Origin: Chitinophaga cymbidii
GTDB taxonomy: Bacteria > Bacteroidota > Bacteroidia > Chitinophagales > Chitinophagaceae
Length of the DNA stretch: 64,000 bases
Direction: 5' to 3'
NCBI RefSeq assembly: GCF_007992715.1
Contig: NZ_BKAU01000001.1
Location: forward strand, 1,736,001 to 1,800,000
The position numbers and the translations under genes are program-made. The notes under the pieces were generated by a model. That model had not been told where the DNA came from, searched no databases, and was given only the letters and a program-made list of their open reading frames with translations. Below, piece by piece: positions 51,703 to 61,946 of the stretch; the stretch's first letter is position 1, and each line of letters begins with the position of its first letter.

Positions 51703-53178
51703 TTAAATGGACAATGCCATCACCGAATGGTCCTTGCTTTCCAGCTGGGAGCTGCCCATCAGGAACTCGTCCACCTTCCTTGCACATTCCCGGCCTTCGC
51801 TGATCGCCCATACCACGAGAGACTGGCCGCGGCGCATGTCGCCGGCGGTGAACACCTTCGGAATGGAAGTCTGGTAAGCCTTTTCGGTCGCTTTCACATT
51901 GCCGCGGTCGTCTGTTTCCACACCCAGGTCGTCCAGCATACCTTTATGTTGCGGGTGGAGGAAGCCCATGGCCAGGAACGCCAGCTCGCAGGGAACTTCC
52001 CTTTCAGAACCCGGCACCTCCGAAAAGCGCGCCGGCCGGCCGTCTTCGCTGGAAGTCCATTGCAGGTCTACCAGCAGCAAACCTTTCAGGTTGCCTTTAT
52101 CATCACCCACAAAAGCCTTGGTGGCAATCGCCCACTGGCGGTCGGCTCCTTCGTCATGAGAAGAAGAAGTTTTCAGCACCATGGGATAAGTGGGCCAGGG
52201 CATGTACGGCGTACGTTCGCCCGGAGGTTTCGGCAACAGCTCCAGCTGCGTGATGCTCACCGCACCATGACGGTTGGAAGTGCCCACACAGTCGGAACCG
52301 GTATCACCGCCACCGATCACCACCACATTTTTGCCTTTGGCAATAATATCTTCTCCTTCTACTTTTAAATTGCTGACACGTTTGTTCTGCTGCTTGAGGA
52401 AGTCCATCGCAAAATGCACGCCTTTCAGCTCACGGCCGGGGATCGTAAGATCACGCGGGATCGTGGAGCCGCCGGCCAGCACAACCGCGTTGTATTCACG
52501 CAGAAGGTCGTTCACACTAACGTTCACGCCTACGTTCGCATTGCACTGGAACACAATTCCTTCTTCTTCCATCAACGTGATCCTGCGGTCGATCACCCAT
52601 TTTTCCAGCTTGAAGTCAGGGATGCCGTAGCGGAGCAGTCCGCCGGGCTTGTCGTCACGCTCAAACACGGTCACGTTATGGCCGGCGTAGTTCAGCTGCG
52701 CCGCCGCGGCCAGTCCAGCGGGACCGGAGCCGATCACCGCCACTTTCTTGCCGGTGCGTACGCGCGGCACTTTCGCTTTCGCCAGTCCTTTATCAAATGC
52801 GATCTCGATGATATGTTTTTCTATTTCCTCGATCGCTACCGGCGGCTGGTTGATGCCCAGTACGCAGGCGCTTTCGCAGGGGGCCGGACAAATACGGCCG
52901 GTAAATTCGGGGAAGTTGTTGGTGGACGTAAGAATATCATACGCCTCCTGCCAGTCCTTCCGGTATACGGCATCGTTAAATTCCGGGATCACATTGCCCA
53001 GGGGGCATCCGCTGTGGCAGAAGGGTACGCCGCAGTTCATGCAGCGCGCGGCCTGCTGGTTCAGCTTCGGCTCCGGGAAGCGTTCCACGAATTCATTATA
53101 ATGTTTGATCCGCGCTTTCGGATCAGCCTTGCCGGGAAGCTCCCTTGTAAATTCCAGAAATCCTGTAGGTTTACCCAT
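51703..53178 (-). CDS. gltD: Glutamate synthase (NADPH) small subunit
   Basis: 491 residues. N-terminal Fe-S region with [17 protein letters not shown] and [12 protein letters not shown] (two 4Fe-4S clusters), FAD motif [15 protein letters not shown] motif GGGDTGSDC and the closing [17 protein letters not shown]. It passes electrons from NADPH to GltB. Lies 91 nt after gltB on the same strand. Together they make glutamate from glutamine and 2-oxoglutarate. Confidence 0.97.
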   Translation of the reverse strand: MGKPTGFLEFTRELPGKADPKARIKHYNEFVERFPEPKLNQQAARCMNCGVPFCHSGCPLGNVIPEFNDAVYRKDWQEAYDILTSTNNFPEFTGRICPAPCESACVLGINQPPVAIEEIEKHIIEIAFDKGLAKAKVPRVRTGKKVAVIGSGPAGLAAAAQLNYAGHNVTVFERDDKPGGLLRYGIPDFKLEKWVIDRRITLMEEEGIVFQCNANVGVNVSVNDLLREYNAVVLAGGSTIPRDLTIPGRELKGVHFAMDFLKQQNKRVSNLKVEGEDIIAKGKNVVVIGGGDTGSDCVGTSNRHGAVSITQLELLPKPPGERTPYMPWPTYPMVLKTSSSHDEGADRQWAIATKAFVGDDKGNLKGLLLVDLQWTSSEDGRPARFSEVPGSEREVPCELAFLAMGFLHPQHKGMLDDLGVETDDRGNVKATEKAYQTSIPKVFTAGDMRRGQSLVVWAISEGRECARKVDEFLMGSSQLESKDHSVMALSI

Positions 53179-53269
53179 ATCTCTTTGCCCCGTGAGGGGA
53201 CGCTTTTTAAAAGTGAATCAAACCGTTCATCGCCTGCGCCCGTCCGGCGCACCGATGATGAAAACCGCG

Positions 53270-56200
53270 TCAGACCTTGTTCTTCACGCCTTTTTGCGCT
53301 GCCGCTTTCAGCGCCGCCTTGTATTCTTTCGGGAATACTTTCACGAAGTGACGGAGCTGGTTCTCCCAGTCTTTCAGGATGAACTTCGCCACCGTACTGT
53401 TCGTATAGGCGTGATGTTTGGTAACCAGGTCCTGCAGTTGCGCTGCATCTTCCTCGTCCAGCGGGTCCAGATCGATCATATCTTTATTGCAACGGCCGGA
53501 GAAGGTGCCATTCACATCGTACACGAAGGCGATACCGCCGCTCATGCCCGCACCAAAGTTGCGGCCCGTTTCACCGAGGATCACCGCCTTGCCGCCGGTC
53601 ATGTACTCACAACCGTGATCGCCGGTGCCTTCCACCACTACGGTTGCGCCGGAGTTCCGCACGCAGAACCTTTCGCCGGCCTTGCCGCGGATGTATGCCT
53701 CACCGGAAGTAGCGCCGTAAAGGGCCACGTTGCCGGCAATGATATTTTCTTCAGCCTTGAAACCCGCTTCGGTAGACGGATAGAGCACCAGCCTGGCGCC
53801 GGACAGCCCTTTACCGAAGTAGTCGTTCGCCTCACCTTCCAGCTCCAGCATTACGCCTTTTGTATTGAAGGCGCCGAAGCTCTGCCCCGCGGAGCCATTG
53901 AATTTGAAGTGAACGGTATCTTCCGGAAGCCCTTCGCTTTTATAGCGCTTGGATATTTCGTTGGAAAGAATGGTGCCGATGGTACGGTCCGTGTTCTTTA
54001 CCTTGAACTGTCCGAATACGCGGGTCTTGCTTTCCAGCGCGGGTTTGGCGGCTTTGAGCAGCTGCCAGTCCAGCACTTCTGCCAAACCGTGGTCCTGTTC
54101 TTCTACTTTGTACAGCGCGGTATCGTCGGAAGCCGGCTCGCGGTACAGGATCGGAGACAGGTCCAGGTGCTTGTATTTCCAGTGGGAAATATTATCCCGT
54201 ACTTTCAGTGCTTCCACTTGTCCCACCATTTCCTGCACGGTACGGAAGCCCAGTTCCGCCATGATCTCACGGAACTCCGCCACCAGGAAGTGGAAGAAGT
54301 TCACCACGTGCGTGGGGTCGCCGGCAAAGCGTTTACGCAGCTCGGGGTCCTGTGTGGCTACGCCAACGGGACAGGTGTTCAGATGGCATTTGCGCATCAT
54401 GATACAACCTTCCACCACCAGCGCGGCGGTAGCAACGCCCCATTCTTCGGCGCCGAGGAGGGTAGCGATGGCAATGTCGCGGCCGGTTTTCAGCTGGCCG
54501 TCCGTTTGCACGGTTACGCGGCCTCTTAATTTATTACGGACAAGTGTTTGATGTGTTTCCGCGAGGCCCAGTTCCCAGGGCAGGCCCGCGTGCTTGATAG
54601 AGCTGATCGGAGATGCGCCGGTACCGCCGTCGTGGCCGGATACCAGGATCACGTCCGCATGCGCTTTGGCAACGCCTGCGGCGATGGTGCCTACGCCGGC
54701 CTTGGATACCAGCTTCACGCTGATGCGGGCCGCGCGGTTCGCGTTCTTCAGGTCAAAGATCAGCTGCGCCAGGTCTTCGATAGAATAAATATCGTGGTGT
54801 GGCGGCGGGGAGATCAAACCTACACCAGGTGTAGCGTGACGTACCTTGCCGATCCACTCGTCCACTTTATGGCCCGGCAGCTGACCGCCTTCACCGGGTT
54901 TCGCGCCCTGCGCCATCTTGATCTGCAGCTCGTCCGCATTCGTGAGGTAATAGCTCGTTACGCCGAAACGCGCGGAAGCTACCTGCTTGATCGCGGAGCG
55001 CATGGAATCGCCGTTGGGCAGCAGCTCGTAGCGGATTTCATCTTCACCGCCTTCACCGGTATTGCTTTTCGCACCGATGCGGTTCATGGCGATGGCCAGC
55101 GTGGAGTGCGCTTCGTGGCTGATGGAGCCAAAGCTCATTGCGCCGGTAGCAAAACGTTTCAGGATGCTTTCAGCGGATTCCACTTCTTCCAGCGGCACAG
55201 AAGGACGGGTACGGTTGAACGTAAACATGCTCCTGAGCGTAGCGGCTTTTTCGCTTTGGTCGTTGACAGCCTTGGAATATTTTTTAAAGATGTTGTAGTC
55301 GTTCATCCGTGTTGAATACTGCAACAGGTGGATGGTGGTGGGATTGAAAAGATGGAACTCGCCTTTTCTTTTCCACTGGTACACGCCGCCGGTGTTGAGG
55401 CGCTGAACGGGCGTTTCCTTGCGGCCATAGCTCGTCCAGTGCTTTGCCAGCGTTTCCTGTGCGATCTGGTCCAGCCCCATGCCCTGAATGCGGGAAACGG
55501 CGCCGGTGAAGTATTTGTCAACAACAGATTTATTAATACCGAGTATCTCGAAGATCTGCGCGCCCTGGTAAGATTGCAGGGTGGAGATGCCCATTTTGGA
55601 GAAGACCTTCAGCAATCCTTCGCAGATCGCTTTGATGTAGTTCTTCTTCAGTTTGTCCACATCCAGGTCTGTCTGGATCTTGCCGTTGAGGCGCATGTCG
55701 CGGATAGTGCTCAGCGCGAGGTACGGGTTGATGGCCGTAGCGCCGAAGCCGAGCAGGCAGGCGATGTGATGCACTTCCCAAACGTCGCCGGCTTCCACAA
55801 TCAGGCCAACCTGGCCGCGGTAACCTTTGCGGATCAGGTGGTGATGCACAGCGGAAAGCGCCAGCAGCGAAGGAATGGCGGCGTGCTCGGAATCAATGGC
55901 GCGGTCAGACAGGATGATCACTTCAAATCCGTCTTCCACCGCATCCACCGCATAACGGCACAGACGGGCGAGACCTTTTTCCAGGGAACCTGGCTTGCCG
56001 TCCGCCTTGAAATAAGTATGGAGCGTTTTAGCCTGGAAGATGCCGGTATCAATGCTGCGGATCTTTTCCAGGTCGTAATTGTTCAGGATGGGATGGGGGA
56101 GCGCAACGCTGTGGCAGTGCAGCGGATCTTCATCCAGCAGGTTGCCGTTGTTGCCCACGAACGTAGCGAGCGACATCACCAGTCTTTCCCGGATGGGGTC

Positions 56201-57799
56201 GATCGGCGGATTGGTCACCTGCGCGAACAGCTGCTTGAAGTAGCTGCTCAGGTGCTGCGGCTGATCGCTCAGCACGGCCAGCGGCACGTCCGTACCCATG
56301 GAACCGATCGGTTCTTTACCGTCGATCGCCATCGGCGCGATAATGGTTTCCAGGTCTTCCGTGGAATAACCGAAAGCGCGCTGGTATTTGAAGATCTGCT
56401 CCTGCTCGAGGTGCGTGAAGGTCACGCGCGGTTCGGGCAGCTCGTCGATGCGGATCTTGTATTTATTGAGCCATTCTGCATAAGGCTGTTGAGAGCAGAT
56501 GGATTGTTTCAGTTCCTCATCACCAATGATGCGGCCCTGTTCCATGTCTACCACGAACATCTTGCCCGGCTGCAGGCGGCCTTTTTCTTTTACATTTTTC
56601 GGATCGATGGGTAATACGCCGGCTTCAGACGCCATGATCACGCGGTCATCTTTCGTTACCACAAAACGGGAAGGGCGGAGACCATTACGGTCCAGCGTTG
56701 CGCCGATCAGCTTACCGTCTGTGAAGGAAATGGAAGCCGGGCCGTCCCAGGGCTCCATCAGGGAAGCGTGATATTCGTAGAACGCTTTCTTCACCGGGTC
56801 CATATCCTCGTTGCCGTCCCATGCTTCGGGGATCAGCATCATCATTACATGAGGGAGGGAACGGCCGGTAAGGTTCAGCAGTTCGATCACATTGTCCAGG
56901 CAGGCGGAATCGGACTGACCATCTTCCACGATGGGGGAGAGCATTTCCATCTCTTCACCGGAGAAGTATTTGGTCAGGAAGCTGCTTTCGCCGGCGCGGA
57001 GCCAGTTGAGGTTGCCTTTGAGCGTATTGATCTCCCCGTTGTGCGCAATGAAGCGGAACGGATGCGCCAGCTTCCAGCTGGGGAAGGTGTTGGTCGCAAA
57101 GCGGGAGTGGATCAGCGCAAAAGCGGAAACGGCGCGCTCGTCGCGGAGGTCTGTATAATAATGACCTACCTGGTAAGTGGTCAGCTGGCCTTTATATACA
57201 ATGGTCCGGGAAGACAGGGAAGCGAAATAGATCTCCGCTTTGTCTTTCGGAATGGAGTTGCGTACCGTTTTGGTAATATAATTACGCAGCACGAACAGCT
57301 TGCGCTCGAATTCGTCCTGGTCGGAGATCTGGTAAGGGCAGGCAATGAACAGCTGTTCTATTTCCGGTTCAACGGACAGCGCGGTTTCACCGATACCATC
57401 GGGACGAACGGGCACCTTCCGGTAGCCGAGAATGTCCAGGCCGATCTTTTCCGCACAGCGTTGTATGATCTCGCGGCACTCTTCGCGCCAGCGCGGTTCT
57501 TTCGGAAAGAATACCATCCCCACACCATATTTACCGGTTTCAGGGAGGCGGATACCGAGTTTAAGACATTCGGCATAGAGAAATTCATGGGGCATCTGGA
57601 TAAGGATGCCGGCACCGTCGCCAGTAGTGCGTTCACATCCGCAGGCGCCACGGTGTTCCATGTTTTCCAGCATTGTTAAAGCATCCTGGATGATCTGGTG
57701 GGATTTGCGTCCCTTGATATGGGCGGTAAAGCCCGTACCGCAGGCATCATGTTCAAATTCCGGTCTGTACAAACCTTGCAATTGGCTCACTTCACGCAT
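53270..57799 (-). CDS. gltB: Glutamate synthase large subunit
   Basis: 1509 residues from the ATG at 57799. A short propeptide ends at the glutaminase nucleophile Cys19 in FEHDACGTGF. Glutaminase class II domain to ~430, then the central and FMN-binding domains (GHDGGTGASPISSIKHAG), the 3Fe-4S cysteines in CIMMRKCHLNTCPVGVATQ, and a C-terminal GXGXG beta-helix (GEAYIRGKAGERFCVRNSGA, GTGDHGCEYM). Standard length. On the minus strand to the right of the predicted origin it would be transcribed head-on to the fork. Confidence 0.98.
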   Translation of the reverse strand: MREVSQLQGLYRPEFEHDACGTGFTAHIKGRKSHQIIQDALTMLENMEHRGACGCERTTGDGAGILIQMPHEFLYAECLKLGIRLPETGKYGVGMVFFPKEPRWREECREIIQRCAEKIGLDILGYRKVPVRPDGIGETALSVEPEIEQLFIACPYQISDQDEFERKLFVLRNYITKTVRNSIPKDKAEIYFASLSSRTIVYKGQLTTYQVGHYYTDLRDERAVSAFALIHSRFATNTFPSWKLAHPFRFIAHNGEINTLKGNLNWLRAGESSFLTKYFSGEEMEMLSPIVEDGQSDSACLDNVIELLNLTGRSLPHVMMMLIPEAWDGNEDMDPVKKAFYEYHASLMEPWDGPASISFTDGKLIGATLDRNGLRPSRFVVTKDDRVIMASEAGVLPIDPKNVKEKGRLQPGKMFVVDMEQGRIIGDEELKQSICSQQPYAEWLNKYKIRIDELPEPRVTFTHLEQEQIFKYQRAFGYSTEDLETIIAPMAIDGKEPIGSMGTDVPLAVLSDQPQHLSSYFKQLFAQVTNPPIDPIRERLVMSLATFVGNNGNLLDEDPLHCHSVALPHPILNNYDLEKIRSIDTGIFQAKTLHTYFKADGKPGSLEKGLARLCRYAVDAVEDGFEVIILSDRAIDSEHAAIPSLLALSAVHHHLIRKGYRGQVGLIVEAGDVWEVHHIACLLGFGATAINPYLALSTIRDMRLNGKIQTDLDVDKLKKNYIKAICEGLLKVFSKMGISTLQSYQGAQIFEILGINKSVVDKYFTGAVSRIQGMGLDQIAQETLAKHWTSYGRKETPVQRLNTGGVYQWKRKGEFHLFNPTTIHLLQYSTRMNDYNIFKKYSKAVNDQSEKAATLRSMFTFNRTRPSVPLEEVESAESILKRFATGAMSFGSISHEAHSTLAIAMNRIGAKSNTGEGGEDEIRYELLPNGDSMRSAIKQVASARFGVTSYYLTNADELQIKMAQGAKPGEGGQLPGHKVDEWIGKVRHATPGVGLISPPPHHDIYSIEDLAQLIFDLKNANRAARISVKLVSKAGVGTIAAGVAKAHADVILVSGHDGGTGASPISSIKHAGLPWELGLAETHQTLVRNKLRGRVTVQTDGQLKTGRDIAIATLLGAEEWGVATAALVVEGCIMMRKCHLNTCPVGVATQDPELRKRFAGDPTHVVNFFHFLVAEFREIMAELGFRTVQEMVGQVEALKVRDNISHWKYKHLDLSPILYREPASDDTALYKVEEQDHGLAEVLDWQLLKAAKPALESKTRVFGQFKVKNTDRTIGTILSNEISKRYKSEGLPEDTVHFKFNGSAGQSFGAFNTKGVMLELEGEANDYFGKGLSGARLVLYPSTEAGFKAEENIIAGNVALYGATSGEAYIRGKAGERFCVRNSGATVVVEGTGDHGCEYMTGGKAVILGETGRNFGAGMSGGIAFVYDVNGTFSGRCNKDMIDLDPLDEEDAAQLQDLVTKHHAYTNSTVAKFILKDWENQLRHFVKVFPKEYKAALKAAAQKGVKNKV

Positions 57800-57847
57800 T
57801 GGCTTAGATTTTTTTTCCTTTATCAGATACCACTTCACGGCAGGCAT

Positions 57848-58098
57848 TGCCTTTCGTGGAACAGTACCGTAATTGTCTTGGGAACGTTTAAAGATACTAA
57901 TAGAATGCGGTATTTTTTACAGAACGTGCTATTAAACCCTAAAAATTTAGAAAAATATAAAAACGGGCGGGAGTTTATTTAAAAAATATCAAAAATTAAA
58001 CGGTCATTTCGGGGCTGGCGGGCGCAAAAAAGGCGACGGCATAAAGATGAAAACGGCCTTCGGAGAATCCCCGCTAATGAAAATTTTGCCGTTGATGA
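57848..58098. other. gltB upstream region
   Basis: AT-rich gap between gltB and the GHL10 gene, both minus strand. A near-consensus TATCTTTA on the minus strand around 57890 may be the gltB -7 element. An imperfect hairpin with a T-rich end around 58026-58062 may end the GHL10 transcript. No ORF supported. Confidence 0.4.
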
Positions 58099-59637
58099 TC
58101 AGGGATCAAAGTGGAATTTCGGCCTGCCGCCGATGATTTCCATCCATAAAGGATAGCTCTGGAGGCTCTCGTTTTGCATACGGTCCAGCGCCGTAACCAC
58201 ATAAGTATATACCCGGCCTTTAATGTATGTGCGGTCCATCCATACGGGGTCCGGCATCTGCGGTACGATGGCCAGGATCTTTGTGGGATCGTTGAGGTTA
58301 GCGGGTTGTTGCGCATCGAAGCGGTATAATACATATTGACGGGTTTGTCCGGACGTATCATCGTCTGACCAGTGGATCTCCAATCCTTCCGGTCTTTCGA
58401 ACGCATCAATAAAATAGGGGGCTTGTGGCGCTACATCGTCCAGCCAGGGCATGGTGGGGCGCAGGGCGGGGTAGCGGTAGAAATGGTTCCGCAGGGAATC
58501 CGTAAAGCCCAGGGGATTGTCCGCGAAGGATTTGGAGCTGTAGAAAATGCTGCCTTGTATGGTGTTCAGGGCGCGGGTGGCCTGTATCTGGCGGGGCATT
58601 TCCTGCGGGCTTCTCCAGCCGGCGGAGCTGCCGATGCGGTAGGGGGCGTGGCCAATATACATATGACGGCCGTACGCATGCTCCGCCCACCAGTTCACCA
58701 GCACTTCAAACGGCACCAGGCGGTGGCCGAATTCCCAGTAGAGCTGTGGCGCGAGGTAGTCGATCCAGCCGAGGCGCTGCCATTTGATCACGTCTGCGTA
58801 GAGGTCGTCGTAGTTGGTGAGGCTTCCGGTGGTGGGGGTGCCATCGGGATCTTTATCGCGGCTCCGCCATACGCCGAACGGGCTGATCCCGAATTTCACC
58901 CAGGGCTTTTCCGCCTTGATGGCGGTGCCCAGCATCTGTATGATCGTGTCTACATTCGAGCGCCGCCAGTCCGCCACATTTTTCCCGCGTCCGTACATGC
59001 GGTAGGAGCGGCTGTCCGGGAAGTCGCGGTTGGCAATGCGGTAAGGGTAGAAATAATCGTCGAAATGTACGGCGTCGATATCGTAGCGGCGGACAACGTC
59101 GCGGATCACATTGGTAACGTAGGTGCGCGCTTCGGGGATGCCCGGATCGAAGTATTTGTTATCGCCGTACGTCACAAACCACTGCGGTTGCAGGATGGAA
59201 ATGTGATTGGGCGCTATCCTGGCCGTGCGGTAGTTGATCACGGCGCGGTAGGGGTTGAACCAGGCATGGAATTCCATTCCCCGTTTATGCGTTTCCGTGA
59301 TCATGAATTCGAGCGGGTCGTAATACGGTGAGGGGGCGCGGCCCTGTGCGCCGGTAAGGTATTCGCTCCAGGGCTCGTATGGCGATGGATAGAATGCATC
59401 CGATGCCGGCCTTACCTGGAAGATAACGGCATTGATACCGTCGCGCTGGTAATCGTTCAGCAGTTCGATCAGCTCCCGTTGCTGTTCCGCGGTGCTCAGA
59501 CCTTTACGGGAGGGCCAGTCGATATTGCTGACGGTGGCGATCCACACCGCCCGGAACTCCCGTTTGGGCGGCATCTGCGCCCTGCCTTGCTGTATAATGC
59601 CGCATATGATTAATCCTGCCAGAAGAGATTTCAACAT
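58099..59637 (-). CDS. Exported GHL10-type glycoside hydrolase with FN3-like C-terminus
   Basis: 512 residues. Signal peptide MLKSLLAGLIICGIIQQGRAQ. TIM-barrel domain ~25-380 of the GHL10/DUF187 type: REFRAVWIATVSNIDWPSR, INAVIFQVRPASDAFY, MEFHAWFNPYRA, IDAVHFDDYFYPY (acidic residues likely catalytic), WVKFGISPFGVWR. The C-terminal ~100 residues (APQAPYFIDAFERPEGLEIH) are fibronectin-III-like. Related DigH-type enzymes cut denuded peptidoglycan strands; the RlpA-like protein nearby has a similar theme, but a shared role is only inference. Confidence 0.9.
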   Translation of the reverse strand: MLKSLLAGLIICGIIQQGRAQMPPKREFRAVWIATVSNIDWPSRKGLSTAEQQRELIELLNDYQRDGINAVIFQVRPASDAFYPSPYEPWSEYLTGAQGRAPSPYYDPLEFMITETHKRGMEFHAWFNPYRAVINYRTARIAPNHISILQPQWFVTYGDNKYFDPGIPEARTYVTNVIRDVVRRYDIDAVHFDDYFYPYRIANRDFPDSRSYRMYGRGKNVADWRRSNVDTIIQMLGTAIKAEKPWVKFGISPFGVWRSRDKDPDGTPTTGSLTNYDDLYADVIKWQRLGWIDYLAPQLYWEFGHRLVPFEVLVNWWAEHAYGRHMYIGHAPYRIGSSAGWRSPQEMPRQIQATRALNTIQGSIFYSSKSFADNPLGFTDSLRNHFYRYPALRPTMPWLDDVAPQAPYFIDAFERPEGLEIHWSDDDTSGQTRQYVLYRFDAQQPANLNDPTKILAIVPQMPDPVWMDRTYIKGRVYTYVVTALDRMQNESLQSYPLWMEIIGGRPKFHFDP

Positions 59638-59797
59638 TAACTGAACTGTTTTACCGGAAATGGTTATGCCCTAAAAAAGTGCGAAAATAAATGTCTGCGG
59701 CTAATTCCCAATACGGAAGCAGCTCATTTCCAGCAAAAGAAGCGCCATATTTTACAAGCGGTAAAAGATTTGTACTTTGTTGGAAGCATCCGCGGTT

Positions 59798-60961
59798 ATG
59801 AAACGAAATCCTTTGCATTATGTTGTTGCGGCGTTGCGCCGGTTCTTCATCCGTGCTGTGCATCTCGCCGGCAACGTTATTTGCCGCCCGCAGCAGGCGT
59901 TGTACAGGCTCTTCTGCTTTATTGGAAATATTGGAAAGCCTCCTGCCGCTATTCTGCTTGTTTCCGGGATGCTTTTCCTGTATTCTTTTCCAGCCCTCGC
60001 CCAGTCCACTTCCCACGATATGGAGGTTGCCGCACAGCAGTTCATCCGCTCGCTGGATACTACATTACGCGCGCAGGCTTGTTTTTCCTGGGAGGATAAT
60101 GAGCGGTTCAACTGGCATTTTGTGCCGAGGGAGCGGAAGGGGCTGCCGCTGAAAGCAATGAGCCCGGCGCAGCGGGATAAGGCGTACCGCCTGCTGAAGA
60201 TCTGCATGAGCAACAGCGGGTACCTCAAAGCGCAGGCGATCGTGGCGAATGAAGAAATACTGCGGGCGCTGGAAGGCCGCGGAACAGATGACGGTTACCG
60301 CGATCCGGGGAAATATTACTTTACGGTCTTTGGGAACCCGGCGCCGGGGAAGCCCTGGGGCTGGCGCATGGAAGGCCACCACCTGTCCCTCAATTTTTCG
60401 GCGGTGGATAAAAGCCTCGTGGCCGGCACGCCCGCGTTCATGGGCGCCAACCCCGCCATCGTTCCGGACGGCCCCGCAAAAGGCCGGCAGATCCTGAAAG
60501 AAGAATCCTCCCTCGCCTTCGATCTGCTGCATTCGCTGGACAGCGGGCAGCTCCGGCAGGCGCTCATCCAGGAAAAAGCCCCGGCGGACATCATCACTGG
60601 CAATAAAAGAAAAGCCTGGCTGCTGGACCCTCCCGGCCTCGCTTACAGCCACCTCACAAAAGCGCAGCAACAGCAGCTGAAACGGATTGTGGCGGTGTAT
60701 GTGGACAGATACACGAAACTGATGGCGGACATTCTCTGGAAAGAAATAACGGCCGCCGGCTGGGAAAACCTTCATTTCGCTTGGGCGGGGGCGCGGCAGT
60801 GGGGAGCAGGGCATTACTACCGCATTCAGGGACCCACCTTTGTAATAGAATATGATAACACGCAGAACAATGCCAACCACGTGCACACTGCGTTCCGGGA
60901 TTTAAAGAATGATTTCGGGGAAGACATGCTGCAACAGCATTATGAGAGGTCGCACCGGTAA
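59798..60961 (+). CDS. Exported DUF3500-family protein
   Basis: 387 residues from the ATG at 59798. A ~50-residue basic N-terminal stretch comes before the hydrophobic segment AAILLVSGMLFLYSFPALAQ, so the true start may be later, near this segment. The rest matches DUF3500: AAQQFIRSLDTTLRAQACFSWED, WHFVPRERKGLPLKAMS, WGWRMEGHHLSLNFS and HVHTAFRDLKNDFGEDML. Function unknown. Confidence 0.85.
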   Translation: MKRNPLHYVVAALRRFFIRAVHLAGNVICRPQQALYRLFCFIGNIGKPPAAILLVSGMLFLYSFPALAQSTSHDMEVAAQQFIRSLDTTLRAQACFSWEDNERFNWHFVPRERKGLPLKAMSPAQRDKAYRLLKICMSNSGYLKAQAIVANEEILRALEGRGTDDGYRDPGKYYFTVFGNPAPGKPWGWRMEGHHLSLNFSAVDKSLVAGTPAFMGANPAIVPDGPAKGRQILKEESSLAFDLLHSLDSGQLRQALIQEKAPADIITGNKRKAWLLDPPGLAYSHLTKAQQQQLKRIVAVYVDRYTKLMADILWKEITAAGWENLHFAWAGARQWGAGHYYRIQGPTFVIEYDNTQNNANHVHTAFRDLKNDFGEDMLQQHYERSHR

Positions 60962-61104
60962 AAGGCGGAAAAGCGGAACGTCCGGGGGAAATCCCTCGGG
61001 ACAAGGCGCGAACGCTACAGCGTGGTAAAAAGCAGGCTCCCACTGCTCTGCAACATCATGAACAAGTTTGTGGAATTTTGCCGGAAAGTCTTACTCCCGT
61101 GGGC

Positions 61105-61557
61105 CTAGACCTTTCTGCCGAGGTATTGCCCGTAATCCGGAAGAATGGCGTCATACTCCTGGTGCATCAGCGGCGAGGTCAGCAGAAAATCCGCGGAAGC
61201 CCGGTTGCTGGCCATGGGGATGTTCCATACCACACCGAGCCGCAGCAGGGCCTTGATGTCCGGGTCATGCGGCAAAGCCTCCATCGGGTCCCAGAAAAAA
61301 ATGATCACATCTATTTTTCCTTCGGCCACCAGCGCGCCGATCTGCTGGTCACCCCCCAAAGGCCCGCTTAACAGCTTGCGGACAGACACGTCCAGCGTAT
61401 CTTCCAGTAGTTTTCCCGTGGTTCCGGTGGCATAGAGCTCGTGGCGCTTCAGAACGGTCTTGTTATAAACAGCCCATTCCATCAGTTCCGCCTTTTTGTG
61501 GTCGTGCGCAATCAGAGCGATCCTTTTGCGTGCTTGCAGGGTCTTGGTTTGTACCAT
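61105..61557 (-). CDS. mgsA: Methylglyoxal synthase
   Basis: 150 residues from the ATG at 61557. The open frame continues upstream through the dispersed repeat for 74 codons; that extension is absent from the family and is rejected. Motifs: IALIAHDHKKAELMEW, ATGTTGKLLE, SGPLGGDQQIGA (phosphate site), FFWDPMEALPHDPDIKALLR with catalytic Asp and His. Converts dihydroxyacetone phosphate to methylglyoxal, a phosphate-relief bypass of glycolysis. TATTTTTG ends 4 nt before the ATG. Confidence 0.95.
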   Translation of the reverse strand: MVQTKTLQARKRIALIAHDHKKAELMEWAVYNKTVLKRHELYATGTTGKLLEDTLDVSVRKLLSGPLGGDQQIGALVAEGKIDVIIFFWDPMEALPHDPDIKALLRLGVVWNIPMASNRASADFLLTSPLMHQEYDAILPDYGQYLGRKV

Positions 61558-61561
61558 ATCA

Positions 61562-61569
61562 CAAAAATA
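61562..61569 (-). promoter_or_regulatory. -7 element abutting mgsA
   Basis: TATTTTTG on the minus strand, then four bases and ATG. No -33 match. Confidence 0.45.
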
Positions 61570-61640
61570 ATCAAATTGATCACAGTTGGATGGCCGTCCT
61601 CTGCGGGCAGTCTCCGCGCCAGCAGGCGTTCGGCGGACAA

Positions 61641-61828
61641 CAATGATATTATTTTGCGCCACCTGCCGGAGACCTGCCTGCCGGATGCCGGACAAGGCCG
61701 GGAATCGGCCATGGTCACTGATGGAGAAGACCAGGTATGGTGGACGTGAGGTGGAGATGAGGTGGACTTGATCTGCCATTGACCCATGTTAATATCCTAT
61801 CAGACAGGACTTCCGGCTTTTATCAGCC
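61641..61828 (-). repeat. Dispersed ~180-bp repeat, copy 2
   Basis: Minus-strand counterpart of 26291-26471, with the same block order. It lies in the divergent gap between mgsA and the NifU-type gene and points toward mgsA, ending about 85 bp before its start. Its open frame (MADQVHLISTSRPP...) runs into mgsA in frame, which has lengthened the mgsA ORF artificially. Confidence 0.8.
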
Positions 61829-61919
61829 CCTGCGCCGGCGGCGGCAAAACAACAAAAAGAAGTTTCGACTGAAACTCCTGCCGTTGCGATTTAGCCCGGG
61901 AACTCTCGTCAAATTTTGC

Positions 61920-61927
61920 TAAATTTG
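61920..61927 (+). promoter_or_regulatory. -7 element upstream of the NifU-type gene
   Basis: TAAATTTG, 19 nt before the ATG. No clear -33 element. Confidence 0.45.
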
Positions 61928-61946
61928 CAGTAGAAAATTGTTAATA

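Noticed and set aside
61558-61779. N-terminal extension of MgsA
   Set aside because: It is translation of the dispersed repeat; MgsA family starts at MVQTKT or near it.
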